Origin: Peptococcaceae bacterium
GTDB taxonomy: Bacteria > Bacillota > Dehalobacteriia > UBA4068 > UBA4997
Direction: 5' to 3'
Assembly: GCA_019421315.1 (NCBI GenBank)
Contig: JAHZFN010000279.1
Span: 3,441-31,822, forward strand
Length of the DNA: 28,382 nt
The notes beneath the pieces were generated by a model. The model was not told the origin of the DNA, did no database searches, and saw nothing but the letters and a program-made list of their open reading frames with translations. Shown here one piece after another: positions 1-6,993 of the stretch. Made by a program: the position numbers and the translations under genes. Numbering within the stretch: position 1 is the stretch's first letter; every line of letters starts with the position of its first letter.

Positions 1-585
1 CTTTTGGACGAGACCAACAAGCTTTACGGCGGCGAACCCGGCGACGACGCCACTGTCTGCGCCGTGAAAATCCGCAAACGGGAACCCGTTAATCTGATTA
101 TCGGACCGCCGTCCAACCGCGACGACTGCAACAAGATGATGTCCCTTTTCTTCAACAAAGAGGGCAAGCACATAATCTGCGGCGGCACAACCTCCAACAT
201 TGCGGCAAAATATCTGCGCAAACCTCTACGAACCAGCCTGGACTTTTTGGATCCCGAAATTCCGCCCACGGCAACTCTGGAGGGCGCCGATTTGGTAACG
301 GAGGGCGTTATCACTATCAACCGAGTTTTGGAATATGCCAAAAATTATCTGAAAGACAACAAGTCCTTTGAAGAGTGGTGCTACAAGCACGACGGCGCAT
401 CGCTGATTGCCAGAATGCTTTTTGAGGACGCCACAGATATTAATTTCTTTGTGGGCAAGGCAGTCAACCCCGCCCACCAAAGCAATGCGCTGCCCATTAA
501 TTTCACCATCAAAATGCAGCTGATCAGAGAATTGGCAGATTGTCTGAAAGCTATGGGCAAAAAAATTAAAGTCAGCTATTTTTAG
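1..585 (+). CDS. SpoIIE/PP2C-type serine phosphatase, C-terminal part (5' truncated by window)
   Basis: The reading frame is open from the first base, so the start lies outside the window and only about 194 C-terminal codons are present. Near the beginning GEPGDDATVCAVKI matches the last metal-binding strand of PP2C/SpoIIE phosphatase domains (the DDAT motif). The remaining ~165 residues form a conserved-looking extension that I do not assign to a named domain. The gene ends 12 bp before the hydrogenase gene, with a Shine-Dalgarno (aggaggc) overlapping the gap, so the two are almost certainly cotranscribed. SpoIIE-family phosphatases next to monomeric [FeFe] hydrogenases are a known arrangement in Clostridia. 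A signalling or regulatory link to the hydrogenase is inference. Family assignment is fairly secure; substrate is unknown. Confidence 0.75.
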   Translation, partial: LLDETNKLYGGEPGDDATVCAVKIRKREPVNLIIGPPSNRDDCNKMMSLFFNKEGKHIICGGTTSNIAAKYLRKPLRTSLDFLDPEIPPTATLEGADLVTEGVITINRVLEYAKNYLKDNKSFEEWCYKHDGASLIARMLFEDATDINFFVGKAVNPAHQSNALPINFTIKMQLIRELADCLKAMGKKIKVSYF

Positions 586-597
586 GAGGCAGCATTA

Positions 598-2025
598 ATG
601 CGTAAGTTTGATACCAAGGTTCAGCATTTAAAATACAAGGTTTTGAGAGAAGTGGCTCGGCACGCCTGGAACAACGATTTGCTGGAAAACATTGTGGAAA
701 TCCCCAAAGAAATTATTCCCGGCAAAACGCCCACCATGCGCTGTTGTGTGTACAAAGAACGCGCCATCATGTCAGAAATGGTGAAGCTGGCAATGGGCGG
801 CGACAAAAGCAACCCCAATGTCATCGAGGTTATCGACATTGCCTGCGATGACTGCCCCGACAGCGGCTACACCATAACGGATTCCTGCCGAGGCTGTTTG
901 GCGCACCGCTGCGAGGACGTTTGCCCCAGGGACGCCATTACTTTCGATTCTCACCAAAAGGCGCATATTGACAAATCGAAATGCGTAAACTGCGGCAAAT
1001 GTGCCAAGGTTTGCCCGTATTCTGCCATTGCCAACCGCAAGCGACCCTGTGAAAACGCCTGCAAGGTCAAGGCGATCGATATGGCGCAGGACGGTCACGC
1101 TTTGGTGAAAAACGACAAATGCATTTCCTGCGGCGCCTGTGTGTACCAGTGTCCTTTCGGCGCCATTGCCGACAAATCGTTTATTTTGAACGTTATTGAT
1201 ATGATTCAAAAGAGCGAAAACAACCAAAAATACAAGGTTTACTGTGTGGCGGCTCCCAGCATCTCCAGCCAGTTTTCCTACGCCAAGCTGGGGCAGGTGA
1301 TCACAGCCATCAAAGAGCTGGGCTTTTACCATGTGATTGAGGCGGCTTTGGGCGCTGACATGGTGGCTTATTCCGAATGTCAGGAATTGGCGGAAAAGGG
1401 CTTTTTGACAAGCTCCTGCTGTCCTGCTTTTGTGGATTTCATCGAAAAACAGGTGCCTGCCATGGTGCCGCATATCTCCCATAATCTTTCGCCGATGGCG
1501 ATGATTGCCAAATTTATCAAAAACACAGACCCCGAATCCAAGGTGGTTTTTGTCGGTCCCTGCACCGCCAAGAAAATGGAATTCCAAAAACCCGAGGTTC
1601 GGCAGTATGTGGACTGCGTTATCACCTTTGAGGAATTGCAGGCTTTGTTCGACAGCCGAGATTTCGATCTTTCAACGCTACAAGAGGATATTTTGGACAA
1701 CGCCTCTTATTTCGGCAGAATTTTCGCCAGAAGCGGCGGTCTTTCCGACGCAGTGGCACAAGGCTTGAAAGAAAGAAACATCACCGATTTTGAACTGAAA
1801 GCAATCACCTGCAACGGCATTGAAGAATGCCGCACGGCTTTGCTCAAAGCCTCCCGCGGCAAGGCAGACGGCAACTTTATCGAAGGCATGGCGTGTGTCG
1901 GCGGCTGTATCGGCGGTGCAGGCTGCCTGACTCACGGCGAAAAGAACAAGGCAGACGTTGACAAATACGGCAGAGAAGCCTTGGAAAAAACCATCAGCGA
2001 CGCCATTTCCATCTGGAACATTTAG
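598..2025 (+). CDS. Monomeric [FeFe] hydrogenase (group-B-like)
   Basis: 475 residues. It catalyses reversible H2 formation or oxidation at a cytoplasmic H-cluster. The N-terminal third carries a cysteine-rich stretch (CRGCLAHRCEDVCP, about residues 98-111), a 4Fe-4S motif CVNCGKCAKVCP, and a second one CISCGACVYQCP, consistent with a ferredoxin-type electron relay. The H-cluster domain shows all three signature loops in variant form: SSCCPAF (about 270) instead of TSCCPGW, GPCTAKKME (about 320) instead of MPCxxKxxE, and GMACVGGCIGGAGC (about 430) instead of the xMACxGGCxxGGG form. The cluster-binding cysteines are retained, so activity is plausible. The variant loops fit the less-studied group B enzymes. 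ATG start with an aggaggc Shine-Dalgarno; probably in an operon with the upstream phosphatase. Confidence 0.9.
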   Translation: MRKFDTKVQHLKYKVLREVARHAWNNDLLENIVEIPKEIIPGKTPTMRCCVYKERAIMSEMVKLAMGGDKSNPNVIEVIDIACDDCPDSGYTITDSCRGCLAHRCEDVCPRDAITFDSHQKAHIDKSKCVNCGKCAKVCPYSAIANRKRPCENACKVKAIDMAQDGHALVKNDKCISCGACVYQCPFGAIADKSFILNVIDMIQKSENNQKYKVYCVAAPSISSQFSYAKLGQVITAIKELGFYHVIEAALGADMVAYSECQELAEKGFLTSSCCPAFVDFIEKQVPAMVPHISHNLSPMAMIAKFIKNTDPESKVVFVGPCTAKKMEFQKPEVRQYVDCVITFEELQALFDSRDFDLSTLQEDILDNASYFGRIFARSGGLSDAVAQGLKERNITDFELKAITCNGIEECRTALLKASRGKADGNFIEGMACVGGCIGGAGCLTHGEKNKADVDKYGREALEKTISDAISIWNI

Positions 2026-2030
2026 TTGCC

Positions 2031-2051
2031 AAAAGCACTTTGGGCTTTTTT
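2031..2051 (+). terminator. Weak terminator after the hydrogenase gene
   Basis: A 6-bp stem aaaagc/gctttt with a 7-base loop is followed by a T run, 5 bp after the hydrogenase stop codon. The stem is short, so efficiency is uncertain. Confidence 0.4.
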
Positions 2052-2052
2052 A

Positions 2053-2082
2053 CTAAGCTTTCAAGCGCTCGGTTTCGTTCAT
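2053..2082 (-). other. Nine-codon minus-strand mini-ORF with strong Shine-Dalgarno
   Basis: On the minus strand an agaggaggag Shine-Dalgarno (2091-2100) sits 8 bp before ATG and a nine-codon frame, MNETERLKA, ending in TAG. It could be a leader peptide, the stump of a deleted gene, or chance. The region is framed by 7-bp inverted arms cgctcgg (2066-2072) and ccgagcg (2118-2124). Confidence 0.25.
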
Positions 2083-2146
2083 TTTGATTTCTCCTCCTCT
2101 CTATATAAAAGAATTTGCCGAGCGTGTTAATTTAATATTAGGCATG

Positions 2147-2194
2147 ACAACCCCCCGTTTGCGCCTGTCGGCGTAAATGGGGGGTTGTTTTTTT
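2147..2194 (+). terminator. Strong Rho-independent terminator
   Basis: A 19-bp stem (two G.U pairs) starts acaacccccc, has a tetraloop of about tgtc, and is followed by a T run. It ends transcription from the hydrogenase side before the SpoIVFA-like gene. The A residues before the stem are too few for a convincing terminator in the other direction. Confidence 0.85.
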
Positions 2195-2266
2195 GTGTGT
2201 TGCTTGTGGCGGAAAAGAATTTTGCTTTGTCGAAAAAATCCTCGTCCGCCTCCGCTTGGGATTTGG

Positions 2267-2295
2267 TAATATTTTTGTACAACCGGGCATAATCT
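2267..2295 (+). promoter_or_regulatory. Candidate sigma-E-type sporulation promoter
   Basis: TAATATT at 2267-2273, exactly 14 bp, then CATAATCT at 2288-2295. This matches the sigma-E consensus known from Bacillus subtilis (KMATATT, 14-15 bp, CATACAHT) at all -35 positions and six of eight -10 positions. It lies just upstream of the Shine-Dalgarno of a SpoIVFA-like gene, which belongs to the sigma-E regulon in B. subtilis. Confidence 0.55.
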
Positions 2296-2317
2296 TCTAA
2301 TAAAAGGAGGTTATGAG

Positions 2318-3019
2318 ATGAGCGTAAGAGATTTTTTTGACAACAACGGCGGCGGTGATTACGGCTGGAACAATAACGGTAAAAAAGGTGGTTCGCCTTT
2401 CGGCCATTTTGTGGGGCAGCTGGTCATTGCGGGGCTGATTTTTGCCTGCGTTCTCTGCTGTTACGATAAAGAAGGGGCGGCGGGCGACGCCGTGCGTTTT
2501 GTGGTGGCGATGGCAACGGTGGAGGATGGCGAAATGCTGGCAGTGGACGGCAATATTTTTTCGGCGGGCGAAACTCCAAAAGACGGCGAAACCGACGAAA
2601 GCCTTGACACCTCGGCGGCATATACGGTTTCTGCCGACGAAAACGGGCGGATTGCCATGATTTTGCCAATGAGCGGCGTTATGGAAAAATCCTTCGGCGA
2701 CCCCGCCAAAGACGGCGGCACTTCCGACGGCATAGATATTCGGGCGGAAGCCGACCAAAAGGTTAAGGCGGCGGCTCCCGGCAAGGTCAGCGACATCATC
2801 AAAGACGGCAGCTCCTACAAGGTTCTCATCGCTCACAGCGATACCCTGGAAAGTCACTATGTGGGCGTGGGGGAAGTCTGCGTGGAAAAAGGCGCCGAGG
2901 TTATGCAGGGTGATAAAATCGGCAGAGTGGCGGACGGCGGCATTTTGCATTTTTCCGTTTACAAAGACGGCGGCTCTCTTGATCCTCTGTCCTTTTTGGA
3001 AAGTCCTGCCGCCAATTAA
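2318..3019 (+). CDS. Degenerate LytM/M23-domain membrane protein, SpoIVFA-like
   Basis: 233 residues. A Gly/Asn-rich N-terminus is followed by one membrane segment (about residues 28-49), a variable linker, and a C-terminal LytM (M23) domain (about 115-228). Both zinc motifs are lost: the HxxxD site reads SDGID, and the HxH site reads ILH in GGILHFSVYKDG, keeping only one histidine. The domain is therefore probably structural rather than a peptidase, as in SpoIVFA. It is followed at 87 bp by an M50 protease gene, giving the SpoIVFA-SpoIVFB order. In that system the LytM protein anchors and restrains the site-2 protease that activates pro-sigma-K. ATG with Shine-Dalgarno aaaggagg. Function by family and context; an unrelated M23-like envelope role is possible. 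Confidence 0.75.
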   Translation: MSVRDFFDNNGGGDYGWNNNGKKGGSPFGHFVGQLVIAGLIFACVLCCYDKEGAAGDAVRFVVAMATVEDGEMLAVDGNIFSAGETPKDGETDESLDTSAAYTVSADENGRIAMILPMSGVMEKSFGDPAKDGGTSDGIDIRAEADQKVKAAAPGKVSDIIKDGSSYKVLIAHSDTLESHYVGVGEVCVEKGAEVMQGDKIGRVADGGILHFSVYKDGGSLDPLSFLESPAAN

Positions 3020-3106
3020 TTTAAGAGGATAAATTAAGGGATTTTGGTTCGGCAGGCGTTGTTTTTAATTAATTTTGCTTTGAAAAATCGAAAGAGGTGA
3101 AATGTT

Positions 3107-3733
3107 GTGGTAATCAATATCCGCAATAATACAAAAAAACTCAAAATTGCGGCGGGGTGTTGTCTGTTTTTGCTGGTGGCAAATTTTATTAACGGCAGAT
3201 ATTTTCTGCCGATGCTGGCGGGCTGGCTGATCCATGAGGCGGGGCACATTGCGGCGGGCGCTTTTGTTAAGGTCAGGGTGAAACCAGAGGTTGGGCTTTT
3301 GGGGATCGGTTTGAAAGAAAGCCGAGGCGTGGACGGACTGCGGGAGAGCGTTTTGGCAAGCGGCGGCGTTTTGGCAAATTTTCTTTGGGGTGTTTTATCA
3401 AATTTGCTGGGGTTGGAATATTTTTACGAAGCATCGATGGTTTTGGCAATAGTGAATCTGCTGCCCGTTTTGCCTTTGGACGGCGGCAAAATTCTGCGGG
3501 GCGTGCTGAGCCGATATTATTCCCGCCTGCAGGTTACAAAGGCGCTGGCTTATTGGGGACAAGTTCTGGCTTTGGTGATGACAATCGCTGTTTTCTGGTT
3601 TGGCTTAAGACTTTGGCTTTTGATTTTGCCCGTTGCTTTGTATGTTCTGGCTTTGGCGGATTTGCGGAGCGATGAGTATTTCCTTGCCAAAAGAGCCGCC
3701 CGAAGGTATCAAAAAGGCGGCGTTTTTATGTGA
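3107..3733 (+). CDS. M50 site-2 metalloprotease, SpoIVFB-like
   Basis: 208 residues, multi-pass membrane protein. The zinc motif HEAGH is at residues 43-47, and the third ligand motif LPLDGGKIL is at about 122-130. Both are typical of SpoIVFB-type intramembrane proteases that cleave pro-sigma-K in the mother cell. Length is shorter than B. subtilis SpoIVFB (which has a C-terminal CBS domain); no CBS domain is visible here. The start is GTG, chosen because the Shine-Dalgarno aaagaggtga lies 6 bp upstream and a nearby ATG in another frame stops after three codons. Whether the substrate is sigma-K cannot be read from the window. Confidence 0.8.
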   Translation: MVINIRNNTKKLKIAAGCCLFLLVANFINGRYFLPMLAGWLIHEAGHIAAGAFVKVRVKPEVGLLGIGLKESRGVDGLRESVLASGGVLANFLWGVLSNLLGLEYFYEASMVLAIVNLLPVLPLDGGKILRGVLSRYYSRLQVTKALAYWGQVLALVMTIAVFWFGLRLWLLILPVALYVLALADLRSDEYFLAKRAARRYQKGGVFM

Positions 3734-3954
3734 GAAAAAGCCGCAAAGGGCGCAGACGGACAAACTGCAAAGGCGGCAAATAATCAGCTGTCAAAATAGC
3801 ATTAAAATAAAGGATATACAGGTATTCCCGAAGAATATAAATAAGTTAGAGTAATTACAGCCAAAATGAATTGGCGTAAAATATTGTGTCTAATCATATT
3901 TGTATAATTTAATATAGATTAAGAAGAAATTTATTTATAATTGGGAGTTGGCAT

Positions 3955-4440
3955 ATGACCGAAGAAAGATATAAAAGTTGGACAAAAGAGGTTGAGGAGC
4001 AGCTTTTGCCCTACATAGAAAAACCGGGGCAGTACCTGGGCAACGAGTTTAACGCTGTGGAGAAAAATTTGACGGATGTGCAGGCAACATTTGCCTTTTG
4101 TTTCCCCGATACCTACGAGATAGGTATGTCTCATTTGGGTTTGCGGGTGCTTTACGAGGTTACTAACAAAGACCCCCGCTTTGCCATGGAACGCAGCTTT
4201 GCGCCCCAGGTGGATATGGAAAATTTAATGCGGCAAAAGCAAATTCCCCTTTTCACATGGGAAAACTACCATGCAATTAAGGACTTTGATTTTGTCGGCT
4301 TTACACTGCAATACGAAATGAGCTTTTCCAACATTTTGAATATGCTGGATTTGGCGGGGCTGCCCGTTTATGCCGCCGACCGTGCGGCTTTGGACGATAT
4401 GCCGATAGTGGCGGCGGGAGGACCCTGCGCCTATGACTAG
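3955..4440 (+). CDS. TIGR03960-type radical SAM protein, N-terminal segment (cut by in-frame TAG)
   Basis: 161 codons from an ATG preceded by gggag. The sequence matches the N-terminal, B12-binding-like part of the uncharacterised TIGR03960 radical SAM family: CFPDTYEIGMSHLG, then VGFTLQYEMSFSNILNML, then VAAGGPCAYD. At that point family members normally continue as roughly NPEPxADF. Here a TAG stands instead, and the frame resumes without shift at 4441 and runs on to the radical SAM domain. The residues after the stop (to about 4482) also fit the family poorly until EEVNLEL. TAG is used as a normal stop by neighbouring genes (phosphatase, hydrogenase, truB), so recoding is unlikely. Read as one interrupted gene, 3955-5922. 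Confidence 0.7.
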   Translation: MTEERYKSWTKEVEEQLLPYIEKPGQYLGNEFNAVEKNLTDVQATFAFCFPDTYEIGMSHLGLRVLYEVTNKDPRFAMERSFAPQVDMENLMRQKQIPLFTWENYHAIKDFDFVGFTLQYEMSFSNILNMLDLAGLPVYAADRAALDDMPIVAAGGPCAYD

Positions 4441-4491
4441 GGACAGAGGGCAGATGTTCGCGTCGTTCTCGTTGGGGGCGGGGGCGAGGAA

Positions 4492-5922
4492 GTGAATTTG
4501 GAGCTGATGGAGCTTTGGGTTAAGGTTCGCGATGAAGCGGGCGGCAGAACCAAAGAGGCAAAGGAAAAATTTTTGGCGGAAGCCTGCCAAATTCAGGGCG
4601 TTTATGTGCCCAAGCTTTACACGCCTCTTTGGGACGAAAAGGGCAAGCTGCTGGCTATTGAGCCTGCGGAAAACGCCCCTGCCGTTGTTACCAAAAGAAT
4701 TATCAAGGACGTGGAAAACGTCGGTTTCCCGGTGCGCCCCATTGTGCCTTTTACCCAGATTGTCCACGACAGAGTTGTGCTGGAGGTTATGCGGGGCTGT
4801 AACCGAGGCTGTCGCTTTTGCCAGGCGGGCATAATTTACCGCCCCGTCCGTGAGAAATCCGTCGAGGTTCTGCGGCGGCAGGCAAAGGAAGCCGTCAAAA
4901 CCAGCGGCTATGACGAAATCGGTATGATTTCCCTTTCCACGGCGGATTATTCCTGCGTTGAGGAGCTGATAGACAGCTTGATGGCAGACAACAAGGGCGA
5001 TGGTGTCAGTGTTTCCCTGCCCAGCCTGCGGGTGGATGCTTTTTCGGTGGATTTGGCAAAAAGAGTTCAGCAGGTGCGGAAATCGGGCTTGACATTTGCA
5101 CCTGAGGCAGGCACCCAGAGAATGCGGGATATTATCAACAAAGGTGTCAGCGAAGACGATATTGTGGCGGCGGTCAGCTCTGCCCTTGCCAACGGCTGGC
5201 ACACCATCAAGCTTTACTTTATGGCGGGTCTGCCTTTTGAAACCAACGAGGATTTGGACGGCATTTTTGAAATCACGAGAAAAATAATTCGTATCGGCAA
5301 GGAAATGAACGCCGGCAAGAAAAACAGCAAGCCCATCAACGTTACGGTCAGTGTTTCGTTTTTTGTGCCGAAGGCGCATACGCCTTTTCAATGGTTCGGA
5401 CAAGTTGCCCGTGAGGATTTGCTTGCCAAGAGAGATTATCTGTACAATAAATTCAAGCCTTTGAAAAACGCCCGTTTGGCTTGCCACGGCGTGGATTTGG
5501 GATTCTTGGAGGGCTGTTTTGCCAGAGGCGACCGCCGACTTTGCAGTGTGCTTTATGAAGCGTGGCGTTCGGGCTGTAAATTTGACGGCTGGACAGAGCA
5601 TTTTTCCTATGACAAATGGCTGAAAGCCTTTGCCAAGGTGGGTCTTGACCCCAAGGATTTTGCCAACCACACCTTTGAAAAGGACGATTATCTGCCGTGG
5701 GATATTGTTTCGGTGGGCGTGAACAAAAAATGGCTTTGGAAAGAATGGGAAAAGGCGGAGCTGGGCATTGTTACTCCCAACTGCCGCAAAGACAAATGCA
5801 GCGGCTGCGGCGTTTGCGGTGCTGTGAAGTGCAATAATCTTTACCAAAAGCCTTATGAACCGAAAGAAAAAAACGAAAATAAATGCAATAATAATGGCAA
5901 TAAGGAGGGAGAAGTATGCTAA
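4492..5922 (+). CDS. TIGR03960-type radical SAM protein, catalytic and C-terminal segment
   Basis: 476 codons if read from the GTG at 4492, in the same frame as the upstream segment. The radical SAM cluster motif CxxxCxxC is seen as CNRGCRFCQAG (about residue 103). Family features follow: APEAGTQRMRDIINKG, IKLYFMAGLPFE, VSVSFFVPKAHTPFQW. Near the C-terminus a cysteine cluster, CRKDKCSGCGVCGAVKC, may hold another Fe-S centre. The GTG has no good Shine-Dalgarno, so this is probably the body of a broken gene, or of an intact gene with a sequencing error, rather than an independent ORF. The last 7 bp overlap the DUF2344 gene (ATGCTAA), implying translational coupling. The reaction is unknown; conserved linkage to the DUF2344 protein and RNase G suggests an RNA- or ribosome-related modification, which is inference. 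Confidence 0.8.
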   Translation: MNLELMELWVKVRDEAGGRTKEAKEKFLAEACQIQGVYVPKLYTPLWDEKGKLLAIEPAENAPAVVTKRIIKDVENVGFPVRPIVPFTQIVHDRVVLEVMRGCNRGCRFCQAGIIYRPVREKSVEVLRRQAKEAVKTSGYDEIGMISLSTADYSCVEELIDSLMADNKGDGVSVSLPSLRVDAFSVDLAKRVQQVRKSGLTFAPEAGTQRMRDIINKGVSEDDIVAAVSSALANGWHTIKLYFMAGLPFETNEDLDGIFEITRKIIRIGKEMNAGKKNSKPINVTVSVSFFVPKAHTPFQWFGQVAREDLLAKRDYLYNKFKPLKNARLACHGVDLGFLEGCFARGDRRLCSVLYEAWRSGCKFDGWTEHFSYDKWLKAFAKVGLDPKDFANHTFEKDDYLPWDIVSVGVNKKWLWKEWEKAELGIVTPNCRKDKCSGCGVCGAVKCNNLYQKPYEPKEKNENKCNNNGNKEGEVC

Positions 5923-6578
5923 TCAGATTTTCTTACTCCGTAACGGGGCCTGTGAAATTCCTCTCCCATCTGGATTTGCTGAAATATTTCTGCAAGGCGG
6001 TGAAAAGGGCGGATATTCCCATCGCCTATTCCGAGGGCTTTAACCCTCACCCGAAAATCGCTTTCGGGCCGCCCAGAGGGGTTGCCATTGCGGGCTTGAA
6101 CGAATACTGCGATATGAAGCTGAAAACGGAAATGACAGCTGAAGATTTTGCGGAAAAATTCAATGCCGCCCTGCCCAAAGGGATTCGCATTAACAACGCT
6201 CGTGTTGTAACGGGCAAAGCCAAGCCTTTGCAGGCGGTTATCAACCGAGCCGAATACGAAGCGGAAATCACAGGCGGCGGTTTGGCTTCTATGCCCGCCA
6301 AGGTGGACGAGCTGTTAAAGGCGGAAAACATCGAGTTTGTGCGCCATAACCCCAAAAAAGGCGATAAAACCATCAATCTCCGCAGCGGCATCGAAAGCCT
6401 GCATTGGCGGGGAGACGAAACAAGCGGCAGACTGCGGATGTCTTTGATTTTCGGAGCAAGCGGCAGCGTTAAACCGACAGAGGTGGTTAAGTATCTGACA
6501 GGGGATGCAGGCGACTGCGTCATTGTTCGAACGGGGCTTTTTGTGGTTGATGAAAAGGGCAAAAGAAAACTGCCTTGA
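5916..6578 (+). CDS. DUF2344 (TIGR03936) radical SAM-associated protein
   Basis: 220 residues, starting MLIRFSYSVTGPVKFLSHLDLLKYF and containing YSEGFNPHPKIAFGPP, both characteristic of the TIGR03936/DUF2344 family. It is always found with, or fused to, the preceding type of radical SAM enzyme. No catalytic motif is recognised. ATG start preceded by aaggagggag; overlaps the preceding stop by 7 bp. Its molecular role is undescribed as far as I know; presumably it works with the radical SAM protein. A small hairpin (tgcctg/caggca) follows at 6583-6599, but without a T run. Confidence 0.85.
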   Translation: MLIRFSYSVTGPVKFLSHLDLLKYFCKAVKRADIPIAYSEGFNPHPKIAFGPPRGVAIAGLNEYCDMKLKTEMTAEDFAEKFNAALPKGIRINNARVVTGKAKPLQAVINRAEYEAEITGGGLASMPAKVDELLKAENIEFVRHNPKKGDKTINLRSGIESLHWRGDETSGRLRMSLIFGASGSVKPTEVVKYLTGDAGDCVIVRTGLFVVDEKGKRKLP

Positions 6579-6628
6579 TTATGCCTGCTTATCAGGCAGT
6601 GTGTCAATAAGCGGCGCAATACGGCGTC

Positions 6629-6687
6629 ATTAACACAAAGGCTTCCTCGGAGTATTTCAATACACCTGCGTCAGCCTTTGCGTTAAT
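6629..6687. other. Long intergenic hairpin
   Basis: attaacacaaaggct (6629-6643) pairs with agcctttgcgttaat (6673-6687) with one G.U/A-C type mismatch, 15 positions. The 29-base loop contains a smaller hairpin, gtat-ttca-atac (6652-6663). No T run follows, so it is not a standard terminator. The rest of the 415-bp gap to the RNase G gene holds the repeat at 6834-6969 and otherwise nothing recognisable. Confidence 0.5.
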
Positions 6688-6833
6688 TCCTTGTCTTGCT
6701 TGCTTCTTGACCCGCTTTGGTTAGCAGGAAGAATTTGTTTGTGCCGCAAAAATGGCAAAAAAATGGCGATAAAGATAATATTGTCATATTGCATTAAAAT
6801 ATTTTGTCGCTTAAATAACAACTAAGACCATCA

Positions 6834-6969
6834 ACCGCTGAAATATAATTTGACTTAGCGGCACCCCGGCCAAGCAATCAGGTTGGTAAAAGAAAGCGCA
6901 ATAACAGACTACACCGAGTTATAATAGCGTTTATACCGCATCTTCGAAGTTTAACAACATCCACGTCGT
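6834..6969 (+). repeat. Structured intergenic repeat, copy A (upstream of RNase G gene)
   Basis: This stretch shares blocks in the same order and orientation with 27300-27443. Exact blocks are agaaagcgcaataacag (6891-6907 and 27366-27382) and a 25-mer running 6945-6969 and 27419-27443 (begins cgaagttt, ends ccacgtcgt). Between them ccgagtt and gcgtt are kept, and the spacing is 37 versus 36 bp. Upstream, both copies have a hairpin built on ccgct...cttagc. Copy A ends 24 bp before the ATG of the RNase G gene. Confidence 0.75.
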
Positions 6970-6993
6970 CAAAAGAAAAAAGGATATGGGAAA

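Noticed and set aside
3903..3908. TATAAT upstream of the radical SAM gene as a promoter
   Set aside because: A good -10 box, but no -35-like hexamer 16-18 bp upstream (TTGGCG is 26 bp away); not enough to call.
4438..4440. Amber codon read as pyrrolysine or another amino acid
   Set aside because: TAG terminates at least three other genes here, no pyl genes are in the window, and the site is not a family active-site position.
4225..5847. A 540-codon open frame on the minus strand across the radical SAM gene
   Set aside because: Shadow of the plus-strand gene caused by its codon use; composition is His/Asn/Arg-rich without any domain, and the plus frame has clear family motifs.
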